Position numbers and translations under genes: made by a program. From Chloroflexota bacterium (GTDB taxonomy: Bacteria > Chloroflexota > Anaerolineae > Anaerolineales > Villigracilaceae), in NCBI GenBank assembly GCA_020217065.1, contig JAIWOB010000095.1, positions 1 to 10,000 of the forward strand: DNA of 10,000 nucleotides. Direction: 5' to 3'. The notes under the pieces were generated by a model that searched no databases, had not been told where the DNA came from, and saw only the letters and a list, made by a program, of their open reading frames with translations. Shown here piece after piece: positions 1-5,879 of the stretch; the first letter of the stretch is position 1; every line of letters begins with the position of its first letter.

Positions 1-45
1 ATCCGCGCCGCCCGCGATAGCCTTATATTCGCCCCAATTCGGATA
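1..45 (-). pseudogene. Apparent continuation of the lipoprotein frame beyond its TAG
   Basis: In the frame of the lipoprotein gene, the bases after the TAG translate as YPNWGEYKAIAGGAD with no further stop to the window edge. The peptide looks like ordinary protein and continues the domain naturally after SNGSV. This suggests that the TAG replaced a sense codon. Only 15 codons are visible, so this is suggestive rather than proven. Confidence 0.4.
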
Positions 46-468
46 CTAGACGCTGCCGTTGGATTCCTGAATACTGACGTCTCCCCAGCGGACGTTGATT
101 TTCGAACCGGGGTTGGAATTGGAAACGATTACGCCCAATTCAACGAACATATTGCCCTTCGTCGGCACCCAATGATACATCGTATCGAGATAAACCGTGT
201 CCAGAGTCCGCATATAGACGATATTGACTTCATAATCCCCGTTTGAAACAGGCGTCCCCATGGGAACGGCGGTTGGAGTGGGGGGAATCTTTGTAGGGGT
301 GGGGAGAGGGGTGTTGGTGGGTCTTGGAGTGTTGGTCGGTTTTTGAGTTGGGGTGTCTGTGGGGGCAGGGGTCGCAGTCGCCGCCAGGGTCGCGCCGCCG
401 CAAGCCAAAATAAGAAAAGCCGCCAATAAAGGAATGACAACCTTCATTAAAATTCGATTCGGTTTCAT
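46..468 (-). CDS. Thr/Pro-linker lipoprotein, probably cut short by an in-frame TAG
   Basis: Predicted secreted lipoprotein of unknown function, 140 residues as read. It has a basic N-terminus, a hydrophobic segment (about residues 8-22) and a lipobox-like I-L-A-C with Cys23 as the likely lipidated residue. A low-complexity Thr/Pro linker follows (about 32-70) and then the start of a globular domain (about 75-140) that resembles the beta-rich DUF4352-like extracellular domains; that comparison is from memory. I chose the ATG at 466-468 because an AGGAGG lies 5 nt upstream (474-479); a longer frame adds nine residues without a better site. The stop at 46-48 falls mid-domain, and the same frame stays open beyond it to base 1, so the gene is probably a nonsense-interrupted or mis-sequenced copy of a longer gene. 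No neighbour hints at its role. Confidence 0.65.
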   Translation of the reverse strand: MKPNRILMKVVIPLLAAFLILACGGATLAATATPAPTDTPTQKPTNTPRPTNTPLPTPTKIPPTPTAVPMGTPVSNGDYEVNIVYMRTLDTVYLDTMYHWVPTKGNMFVELGVIVSNSNPGSKINVRWGDVSIQESNGSV

Positions 469-595
469 CAGTTCCTCCTGACATCGAACAAACAAAACGG
501 CTTAATTTCCCGCCAATAGAGCGAAAACCATCAAGACAAATTTCCCCTAAACGCCTCCTTTTTAGCGCGCCGCATCCAAAGCGCAGGGCATAAAA

Positions 596-624
596 AGTGT
601 AGCAAATCCCCCGCTGAAAATCAA
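596..624 (-). promoter_or_regulatory. Sigma70-type promoter for the lipoprotein gene
   Basis: On the minus strand there is a -35 TTGATT (619-624), a 17-nt spacer and a -10 TACACT (596-601). Transcription would start near 589 and leave a leader of about 120 nt before the ATG at 468. The leader contains an isolated AAGGAGG followed only by a nine-codon ORF, which I do not interpret. The rest of the divergent gap 469-667 holds no recognisable gene. I see no convincing -35/-10 pair or Shine-Dalgarno for the plus-strand gene at 668; only a weak CATAGT (651-656) lies just before its start. Confidence 0.5.
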
Positions 625-667
625 CCGCCGGAGCAAACGCAATTCGAATTCATAGTAAAATCGCCGT

Positions 668-1375
668 ATGGAAGTTCAAATCGCGGTCGCAAAGGTCAAT
701 AAGTACGCAGTCTCTGAAAGCGGAGACACGCTCGAAGTGGTGGAACGTCCTACGGGCGGGCTTTCGGTCGTGCTGGCAGACGGGCAGACCAGCGGACGCG
801 GCGCGAAAGCCGTCTCGATGATGGTCGTCCGCAAAGTCATCGGGCTGATAGCGGAAGGAGTGCGCGACGGGGCTGCGGCGCGGGCGGCTTCCGACGCATT
901 GTTCGCCGAGAAGGCTGGGAAGGTCACCTGCACGCTCAACATTGCGTCGGTGGATTTGCACAGCAGAACCATTGTGCTGACGCGCAATAATCCCGCGCCC
1001 GTGTTCATTTGCTACGACGACAAAATCGATTCGCACGCCGAAGACAGCGTCTCGCTTGGGACGTCGCGCAACGTCCGCCCCGTCGTCACCGAACTTGCCA
1101 TCGAAACAGGGTTGACCATCGTCATCTTCACCGACGGCGTCAGCCACGCAGGGGAGCGGCGCGGACAGCCCATAGACATCGGCGAGACCCTGCGCTCGAT
1201 TATTGAGGACCAGGACCCAACCCCGCAACAACTGGCGGATTCGCTCCTCGCCCACGCCATCAGCCTTGACGACAACCGTCCCGCAGACGACATCAGCGTT
1301 TTGGTGATGAAAGTGTCGGCGCGAAGCGGCGACGACGTGCGGCGGATGAGCGTCCGCCTCCCCATCCATGATTAA
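668..1375 (+). CDS. SpoIIE/PP2C-like serine/threonine protein phosphatase
   Basis: Predicted cytoplasmic metal-dependent (PPM/PP2C superfamily) phosphatase of 235 residues, consisting of the catalytic domain alone. The metal-binding acidic motifs appear in family order: ESGD (Asp20), LADGQTSG (Asp38), FTDGVSH (Asp156) and PADDIS (Asp207/208). The strand TLNIASVDL (about 89-97) matches the core sheet. It has no sensor domain, receiver domain or membrane segment, so its signal must come from a partner. SpoIIE-type enzymes usually dephosphorylate anti-sigma-factor antagonists or similar phosphoproteins; the target here is unknown. The first ATG is kept because the protein begins directly with the expected first strand, although no Shine-Dalgarno is visible. 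Its last 8 bases overlap the next gene, which implies translational coupling. It is probably the first gene of a three-gene operon. Confidence 0.8.
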   Translation: MEVQIAVAKVNKYAVSESGDTLEVVERPTGGLSVVLADGQTSGRGAKAVSMMVVRKVIGLIAEGVRDGAAARAASDALFAEKAGKVTCTLNIASVDLHSRTIVLTRNNPAPVFICYDDKIDSHAEDSVSLGTSRNVRPVVTELAIETGLTIVIFTDGVSHAGERRGQPIDIGETLRSIIEDQDPTPQQLADSLLAHAISLDDNRPADDISVLVMKVSARSGDDVRRMSVRLPIHD

Positions 1376-2432
1376 GGCTGGAAAGCGCAAAAAACGGCTG
1401 AACCGCTGGCGGCAAATGCAGGCGTCCATACGCGATACCGCCATCCTGCTGCGCGAGTTTCGCGCGCCCCTGCTCGGCTTCTCGGCGGCGCTCCTTGGCG
1501 GCGGCGTTTTATACGACTTGGCGGCGCGGCGGTTAAACGAGCCGACGGACAGCCTGGTCGAATCCATCTACACCGTCCTGACTCTTACCTTTTTACAGCC
1601 GCCCAACCGCGAATTTCCACATCACCCCGCGCTGCAAGCGTTTCATTTTCTCATGCCGCTCATCGGCGTCGTCATGCTGGCGCAGGGACTGGCAGACTTC
1701 GGCAGCCTGCTCTTCAACCGCCGCGCGCGCGGCAAGGAATGGGAAATGGCAATCGCATCCACGATGAACAGACACACCGTCCTCGTAGGGCTGGGACACC
1801 TCGGCTACCGCGTGGCGCTCAAACTTCACGAAATCGGCGAACAGATAGCCGTCATCGAAGCCAACCCCTCCAGCGACACCGTGAACGAGGCGCGCAGTCT
1901 TGGCATTCCGGTCATCCACGACGACGCAACGCGCGCCAGCGCGCTGGACGGAGCGAGAATCCGCAACGCTCATACCATCATCCTCGCCAGTCAGAACGAT
2001 TCCGTCAACCTGCAAATCGCGCTCAAGGCGCGAAGCATGAACCCCTCGATACGAGTGGTCATCCGCATCTTCGACGAAGAGTTCGCTCACGCGCTGCAAG
2101 ACCAATTCGGCTTTATCGCCCTTAGCGCGACGGAGATGGCCGCCCCCGTCTTTGCCGCAGCCGCAGCCGGGGCGGACATTACAAACCCCATCTCCGTCGA
2201 AGGGCAACTGCTCAGCCTTGCGCGGCTGGCGGTCTTGCCGCAAGCGCCTTTCGCAAACCAAACCGTTAGAAACGTGGAAGATTCTTATCGTTTGAACGTT
2301 ATCTTGTTAAAGCGCGGCGAAAGCGCCGAAACGCCCCCTGCCGGCGACAGCGTTGTCCGCGCCGGCGATACCCTTGCCGTCTTCGGCGCGCCGGAGCAAA
2401 TCAGCCTCCTACTGCACGACAATGACGGATGA
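1368..2432 (+). CDS. Two-TM RCK (TrkA-N/TrkA-C) channel-like protein lacking the K+ filter
   Basis: Membrane protein of 354 residues with the layout of an MthK-type channel. It has a basic N-terminus, TM1 (about 34-53), a short re-entrant-like stretch (about 61-80), TM2 (about 91-115), an RCK/TrkA-N Rossmann domain from about 135 and a TrkA-C-like domain from about 272. The nucleotide-binding loop is intact (GLGHLG, 141-146), with an acidic Glu164 after the second strand, as expected for NAD(H) or another nucleotide. The TVGYGD-type selectivity filter is absent: the corresponding stretch reads TLTFLQPPNREFP. Potassium conduction is therefore doubtful; it may be a channel of different selectivity or a ligand-sensing membrane protein. 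The ATG overlaps the phosphatase stop, and the 3' end overlaps the next gene by 11 bases. The domain call is firm, the transported ion is not. Confidence 0.8.
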   Translation: MIKAGKRKKRLNRWRQMQASIRDTAILLREFRAPLLGFSAALLGGGVLYDLAARRLNEPTDSLVESIYTVLTLTFLQPPNREFPHHPALQAFHFLMPLIGVVMLAQGLADFGSLLFNRRARGKEWEMAIASTMNRHTVLVGLGHLGYRVALKLHEIGEQIAVIEANPSSDTVNEARSLGIPVIHDDATRASALDGARIRNAHTIILASQNDSVNLQIALKARSMNPSIRVVIRIFDEEFAHALQDQFGFIALSATEMAAPVFAAAAAGADITNPISVEGQLLSLARLAVLPQAPFANQTVRNVEDSYRLNVILLKRGESAETPPAGDSVVRAGDTLAVFGAPEQISLLLHDNDG

Positions 2433-2805
2433 AGAGCGGAAATTTTTGATTGGCGTTGTCGGTCCCTGCGGTTCGGGGAAATCTACGCTCATCGCGGGGT
2501 TGGAAAAACGCGGCTATCGCTGCCGTCACATCGCGCAGGAACATTCTTACGTCAAGACCATGTGGCGGGTCGTCGCCAAGCCCGACATCCTCATTTATCT
2601 GGAGTGCTCCTTCGAAAATTCCACAACGCGCCGAAAACTAAACTGGCTTCCAGAAGACCATCAGGAACAGTTGCGCCGGCTTTCCCATGCCCGCGAACAC
2701 GCGCAAATTATCATAGACACCAACCCGCTCTCCCCGGCGGAGGTTCTTTGGCAGGCGCTGGCGGCATTAAAAAATTTCACCACGAATCGGACAACGGGAG
2801 TATAA
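2422..2805 (+). CDS. Small P-loop kinase-like NTPase
   Basis: Compact 127-residue P-loop protein. The Walker A motif is GPCGSGKST (Gly14 to Thr22). A hydrophobic strand PDILIYLEC (about 54-62) is followed by arginines (TTRRK, 68-72) that could form a lid, and a final strand carries IIIDTNPLSPAEV (about 98-110). This order resembles small-molecule kinases of the adenylate/shikimate/APS-kinase fold, but the protein is shorter than most and I cannot name a substrate. I chose the ATG at 2422 because it overlaps the stop of the upstream gene and puts the Walker A motif near the N-terminus; an upstream in-frame ATG at 2353 would lie deep inside that gene. It is the third member of the coupled phosphatase/RCK operon. 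Confidence 0.7.
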   Translation: MTDEERKFLIGVVGPCGSGKSTLIAGLEKRGYRCRHIAQEHSYVKTMWRVVAKPDILIYLECSFENSTTRRKLNWLPEDHQEQLRRLSHAREHAQIIIDTNPLSPAEVLWQALAALKNFTTNRTTGV

Positions 2806-2806
2806 T
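2801..2806 (+). promoter_or_regulatory. Consensus -10 (TATAAT) upstream of secD
   Basis: A perfect TATAAT overlaps the stop codon of the P-loop gene. The only candidate -35 sequences (TTTCAC, 2775-2780, or TTCACC, 2776-2781) give spacers of 19-20 nt, so the promoter is tentative. If used, transcription would begin near 2812, just before the hairpin at 2816-2832, and secD would have a short structured leader. Confidence 0.35.
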
Positions 2807-2855
2807 GACGTTTGCGCCAGCCCAAGGCTGGCATTTTTGTGCATGGAGATACTGA
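2805..2855 (+). CDS. Possible 16-codon leader peptide before secD
   Basis: An ATG that shares its A with the TAA of the P-loop gene (TAATG) opens a frame encoding MTFAPAQGWHFCAWRY. It ends at a TGA three bases before the secD ATG. A GGGAG (2796-2800) lies 4 nt upstream. The frame runs across the hairpin at 2816-2832 and over the secD ribosome-binding site. Two Trp codons and an aromatic C-terminus are suggestive of a stalling or attenuation leader, but a frame this short can easily be open by chance. Confidence 0.2.
   Translation: MTFAPAQGWHFCAWRY
2816..2838 (+). terminator. Terminator-like hairpin between the P-loop gene and secD
   Basis: A perfect 7-bp inverted repeat, GCCAGCC (2816-2822) and GGCTGGC (2826-2832), has a 3-nt CAA loop and is followed by ATTTTT (2833-2838). 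This is a plausible intrinsic terminator for the upstream three-gene operon, 10 nt after its last stop. Because a TATAAT lies just upstream of it, it could also act as an attenuator for secD. Confidence 0.55.
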
Positions 2856-2858
2856 CGC

Positions 2859-4205
2859 ATGATTCGCAACCTCACTAACCGCATCATTGTCATTGTGTTG
2901 ATTGTCCTCGTCGCGCTGTGGATAGACTTCAGCCGGCAAATCAACGTCCTCAACCCTTTGAACGATGAAACGCTCATCAAACGCGACCTGACCCCGCGCC
3001 TCGGACTCGACCTGCAGGGCGGGCTGCAAGTGCTGCTTGAAGCCGACCTCCCCGCCGACGCCCAAATCGACTCGGCGCAAATGGAAATCGCCCGCGAAAT
3101 CGTTCAACAGCGCACCGACGCGCTTGGCGTTAACGAAAATAACATCCAGGTGGCGGGCGACCGCCGCATTGTCGGCGAGTTTCCAGGGCTGGAAGACGCC
3201 GAGTCGGTGCTGGCAATCATCCAACAAACGGGGCTTTTGGAATTTGTAGACACGGGGGATTTTTCTCCCGAAAAAGGCGTTACGCTTGAAACCGATTACA
3301 ACCAGGCGCTGCCGCCGGCTGAAGGGGAAACGGTTTACCATACCATTATGACCGGCGCCGACCTGAAAACGGTCGCCGTCCAGCCAAATAGTTTGGGGAC
3401 TTCCTATGTTATCAATTTCGAGTTGAGTTCCAAAGGCGCGGATATTTTCGCCCAACATACCGCCGCCAACGTCGGAAAACATTTGACCATCGTACTCGAC
3501 AAACAGGTTATCTCGTCGCCGGTCATCAACGAAGCCATCCCCAGCGGTCAAGGCTCCATTAGCGGCGATTTCACCTATGAGTCCGCCAACGCCTTTGCCA
3601 TTCAGCTGCGCTACGGCTCTCTGCCGATTCCGCTCAAAATTGTGGAAACCCGCATCATCGGTCCCACCCTCGGCGCGGACTCGCTCGACAAGAGCCTTAT
3701 GGCTGGATTAATCGGTATGCTGATTGTGGCTCTGTTCATGGTCATTTACTATCGAATGCCGGGCGTGGTGGCTGTCGTTTCGATTCTCATTTACGCATCC
3801 GTCGCCTTTGCGGTGTTCAAATGGTTCCACTTCACTTTGACCCTGCCCGGCATCGCCGGTTTTCTCCTCAGCACGGGCGCGGCGCTAGACGCAAACATCC
3901 TCATCTTCGAGCGCATGAAGGAAGAATTGCGCAACGGGAAGAATCTCTCGCAAGCCATTGACCAGGGCTGGAGCCGGGCGTGGTCGTCCATCCGCGATTC
4001 GAACCTTTCCACCATCATTACCTCCGTCATCCTCTTCTGGTTTGGTTCGACCTTTGGGGCGACCATCGTCAAAGGGTTTTCCATCACGCTGGCGCTCGGC
4101 GTTCTGATTTCGCTTTTCACGGCAATCTATGTCACGCGCACCCTGCTGGCGCTTGTACTAAAATCGTTCAAATTCGACAATCTCGAACGCTGGTTCGGCA
4201 TTTAA
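2859..4205 (+). CDS. secD: Protein translocase subunit SecD
   Basis: Inner-membrane RND-type subunit that uses the proton gradient to help pull proteins through SecYEG. The protein has 448 residues, compact compared with the enterobacterial protein. TM1 (about 7-24) is followed by the conserved [16 protein letters not shown] (46-61), a large extracytoplasmic P1 region (about 62-270) and then five membrane segments (about 278-435). The signature [19 protein letters not shown] (334-352) and the DSNLSTIIT segment (380-388) carry the membrane Asp344 and Asp380 conserved in SecD. GGAG at 2845-2848 supports the ATG 10 nt downstream. secF follows after 22 bp, as is usual. The function is secure. Confidence 0.96.
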   Translation: MIRNLTNRIIVIVLIVLVALWIDFSRQINVLNPLNDETLIKRDLTPRLGLDLQGGLQVLLEADLPADAQIDSAQMEIAREIVQQRTDALGVNENNIQVAGDRRIVGEFPGLEDAESVLAIIQQTGLLEFVDTGDFSPEKGVTLETDYNQALPPAEGETVYHTIMTGADLKTVAVQPNSLGTSYVINFELSSKGADIFAQHTAANVGKHLTIVLDKQVISSPVINEAIPSGQGSISGDFTYESANAFAIQLRYGSLPIPLKIVETRIIGPTLGADSLDKSLMAGLIGMLIVALFMVIYYRMPGVVAVVSILIYASVAFAVFKWFHFTLTLPGIAGFLLSTGAALDANILIFERMKEELRNGKNLSQAIDQGWSRAWSSIRDSNLSTIITSVILFWFGSTFGATIVKGFSITLALGVLISLFTAIYVTRTLLALVLKSFKFDNLERWFGI

Positions 4206-4227
4206 ACGAGGCATCGAGGATTATTCC

Positions 4228-5148
4228 ATGATTGATATTCTCAGCAAACGCTATTTGTATTTCGCCATCTCCCTGCTGGTCATCGTGCCGGGCATCGTCC
4301 TGCTGGCGCTTAACGGGCTGCCGCTTTCGATTGATTTTACCGGCGGCAGCCTGCTCGAAGTTCAATTTGAAACGGGAAAAACGCCGGAAACCGCCGCGCT
4401 TGTGACCCTTTATGAAGAAGCCGGTATCAATGACGCCCAAATCACCGCGACCGAAAGCGGTTCGCTCCAAATCCGCTCTTCCTTCCTATCCAACGAGGTC
4501 CGCGACAGCATCCTGACGGCGATGAAGGAAAAGAGCGGCTCCGAAGTCGCCGTCATCCGTTTCGACAGCGTCGGACCCAGCATTGGAAAGCAGGTTGCGT
4601 CCCGCGCCGCGCTGGCGGTGGCAGTCGCCGCGCTGGCGGTCGTCATCTACATCACCGCCGCTTTTCGCAAAGTGCCAAACGCTTTTCGTTACGGCGTTTG
4701 CGCCATCATCGCCATGGTTCACGATGTGGCGGTGGTGTTCAGCGTTGCGGGAATCGGCGCGCTGCTTTTCGACTGGCAAATAGACGCGCTTTTCCTGACC
4801 GCCCTGTTGACCGTCATCGGTTTTTCGGTGCAAGATAAAGTCGTGGTCTTCGACCGCATCCGCGAAAACTCAAACCTGCTGCGCAAGTTGGAATACGAGA
4901 AGCTCGTCAACCACTCCATCGTCCAGACCTTGCAGCGCTCCATCAACACCCAATTGATGACCGTTGAGTTTCTCCTGCTGGCGCTGGCGTTGTTTGGCGG
5001 CGTCACCTTGCAAGAGTTCTCCGTCATCCTGCTGGTGGGACTCTTCAGCGGGACTTATTCTTCGATTTTTGTCGCCGCTCCCATTCTGGTTTTGTGGGAA
5101 AAGCGCGAGTGGACCCGTTGGTTCAAGCGGGCGGAAGCCGCGCAATAA
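4228..5148 (+). CDS. secF: Protein translocase subunit SecF
   Basis: Partner of SecD in the SecDF accessory complex of the Sec translocon. It has 306 residues, the usual length, with TM1 (about 10-30), the conserved LSIDFTGGSLLEVQF (33-47), an extracytoplasmic P4-like domain (about 48-112), VGPSIGKQV (115-123) and five C-terminal membrane segments. The signature GFSVQDKVVVFDRIREN (198-214) keeps the key Asp203, although many relatives have Asn-Asp where this has Gln-Asp. GAGGA (4216-4220) lies 7 nt before the ATG. It is co-transcribed with secD, and a strong hairpin terminator follows its stop. Confidence 0.96.
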   Translation: MIDILSKRYLYFAISLLVIVPGIVLLALNGLPLSIDFTGGSLLEVQFETGKTPETAALVTLYEEAGINDAQITATESGSLQIRSSFLSNEVRDSILTAMKEKSGSEVAVIRFDSVGPSIGKQVASRAALAVAVAALAVVIYITAAFRKVPNAFRYGVCAIIAMVHDVAVVFSVAGIGALLFDWQIDALFLTALLTVIGFSVQDKVVVFDRIRENSNLLRKLEYEKLVNHSIVQTLQRSINTQLMTVEFLLLALALFGGVTLQEFSVILLVGLFSGTYSSIFVAAPILVLWEKREWTRWFKRAEAAQ

Positions 5149-5159
5149 ATCCGGCGGTC

Positions 5160-5209
5160 AAAAAACCGCCCTCTCCTCGTTCAACGCCGGGAGAGGGCGG
5201 CTTTGTTTT
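5160..5209. terminator. Bidirectional intrinsic terminator between secF and the UDG gene
   Basis: An 11-bp perfect inverted repeat, CCGCCCTCTCC (5166-5176) and GGAGAGGGCGG (5190-5200), encloses a 13-nt loop. On the plus strand it is followed by CTTTGTTTT; on the minus strand by six T residues (5160-5165 read in reverse). It therefore serves the convergent secF and uracil-DNA glycosylase genes, which stop at 5148 and 5208. An alternative smaller pairing (GGCGGT near 5153 with ACCGCC near 5165) shares one arm. Confidence 0.85.
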
Positions 5210-5840
5210 ATCGGCTTCCCATCAACTCGTCATACTTCCTACGGACTTCGCGGATGTCGTCCCACATTTGGGCTTTGGGCGAGCCTGGCTCACGGGAGGG
5301 ATTCCGCAGCAGATAGGAGGGATGGTAGATGGGCATAATCCAGCGTCCCTGGGCTTCCGTCCACTTGCCGCGCAGGGCGGTGATGCCTGTCTTGCGGAGA
5401 ATTGAATAGCAAGCCACGTTTCCCGTCAGGAGCATGATTTTAGGGTCAACCAGGCGGATGATTTCCCGCACAAATGGACGATAGAAATCTATCTCGGCGT
5501 CGGTGGGCTTGCGAAACGCTTTGCCGTCGTCGCCAGGCGGCAGGCGGAAGACCGAATTTGTGATAAAAACGTCCTTTTCGGGGTCAAAGTTCGCCGCTTG
5601 TAAAATCTTGTCCAGCAGCTGCCCAGCCCGTCCGACAAAAGGTTTTCCTTGAATGTTTTCTTCGGGTCCCGGCGCTTCGCCGATGAGAAGCAGCTTCGCC
5701 TGCGGGTTTCCACGGCTGATGACAATGTTCGTCCCCGCGTTCGCCAAGGGGTCGTCGGTCATACGCTTCATTGCGCTGAATAACTCATCGAGCGATTCGT
5801 ATTGTTTCGGCGCTGGGGTAAAGAGGTCGTATTCGGGCAT
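5208..5840 (-). CDS. Family-4-like uracil-DNA glycosylase lacking the Fe-S cysteines
   Basis: DNA-repair enzyme predicted to excise uracil from DNA (UDG superfamily, family 4/SPO1-polymerase-like), 210 residues. Motif A is GEAPGPEEN (54-62). PFVG (67-70) supplies the uracil-stacking Phe, ITNSV (93-97) the pyrimidine-contacting Asn, and HPSYLL (173-178) is motif B. Classical family-4 enzymes have four Cys that bind a 4Fe-4S cluster; here the N-terminal CxxC region, the usual KCRPPG site (here FRLPPG, 98-103) and the usual CRPY site (here YRPF, 120-123) all lack Cys, and the only Cys (144) lies elsewhere. A GGAGG lies 5 nt before the ATG (5846-5850). It follows the FemAB gene by 21 bp, probably in the same transcript, and ends at the shared terminator. 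Confidence 0.88.
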   Translation of the reverse strand: MPEYDLFTPAPKQYESLDELFSAMKRMTDDPLANAGTNIVISRGNPQAKLLLIGEAPGPEENIQGKPFVGRAGQLLDKILQAANFDPEKDVFITNSVFRLPPGDDGKAFRKPTDAEIDFYRPFVREIIRLVDPKIMLLTGNVACYSILRKTGITALRGKWTEAQGRWIMPIYHPSYLLRNPSREPGSPKAQMWDDIREVRRKYDELMGSR

Positions 5841-5858
5841 GGCATCCTCCAGATTCAG

Positions 5859-5879
5859 TCGCTATTCCCTGTTCCGCGT
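5859..5879. repeat. Three imperfect heptads at the 3' end of the FemAB gene
   Basis: Three adjacent 7-bp units, TCGCTAT (5859-5865), TCCCTGT (5866-5872) and TCCGCGT (5873-5879), share the pattern TC-C--T. On the minus strand they encode the final RNRE residues and the stop of the FemAB protein. They resemble the GCGAATA-type units inside the same gene in a rotated phase. The match is weak and matters only alongside the clearer arrays. Confidence 0.35.

Noticed and set aside
46..48. TAG as a recoded (pyrrolysine or suppressed) codon
   Set aside because: There is no sign of recoding machinery or a recognisable context in the window; mutation or sequencing error is simpler.
240..375. Imperfect GT-rich repeats that looked like a tandem repeat array
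   Set aside because: They are the codons of the Thr/Pro linker in the lipoprotein, a compositional repeat of the protein rather than an independent DNA element.
650..1567. Minus-strand ORF of 305 codons opposite the phosphatase gene
   Set aside because: No domain motif, low-complexity Arg/Asp composition, and it spans two genes that have convincing motifs on the plus strand.
2353..2421. Upstream ATG extending the P-loop protein by 23 residues
   Set aside because: The extension lies inside the RCK coding region and would put an unlikely Ser/Ala-rich tail before the Walker A strand; the ATG at 2422 gives a typical stop-start overlap.
2661..3551. Minus-strand ORF of 296 codons over the secD start
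   Set aside because: It lies antisense to SecD and the P-loop gene and shows no family signature.
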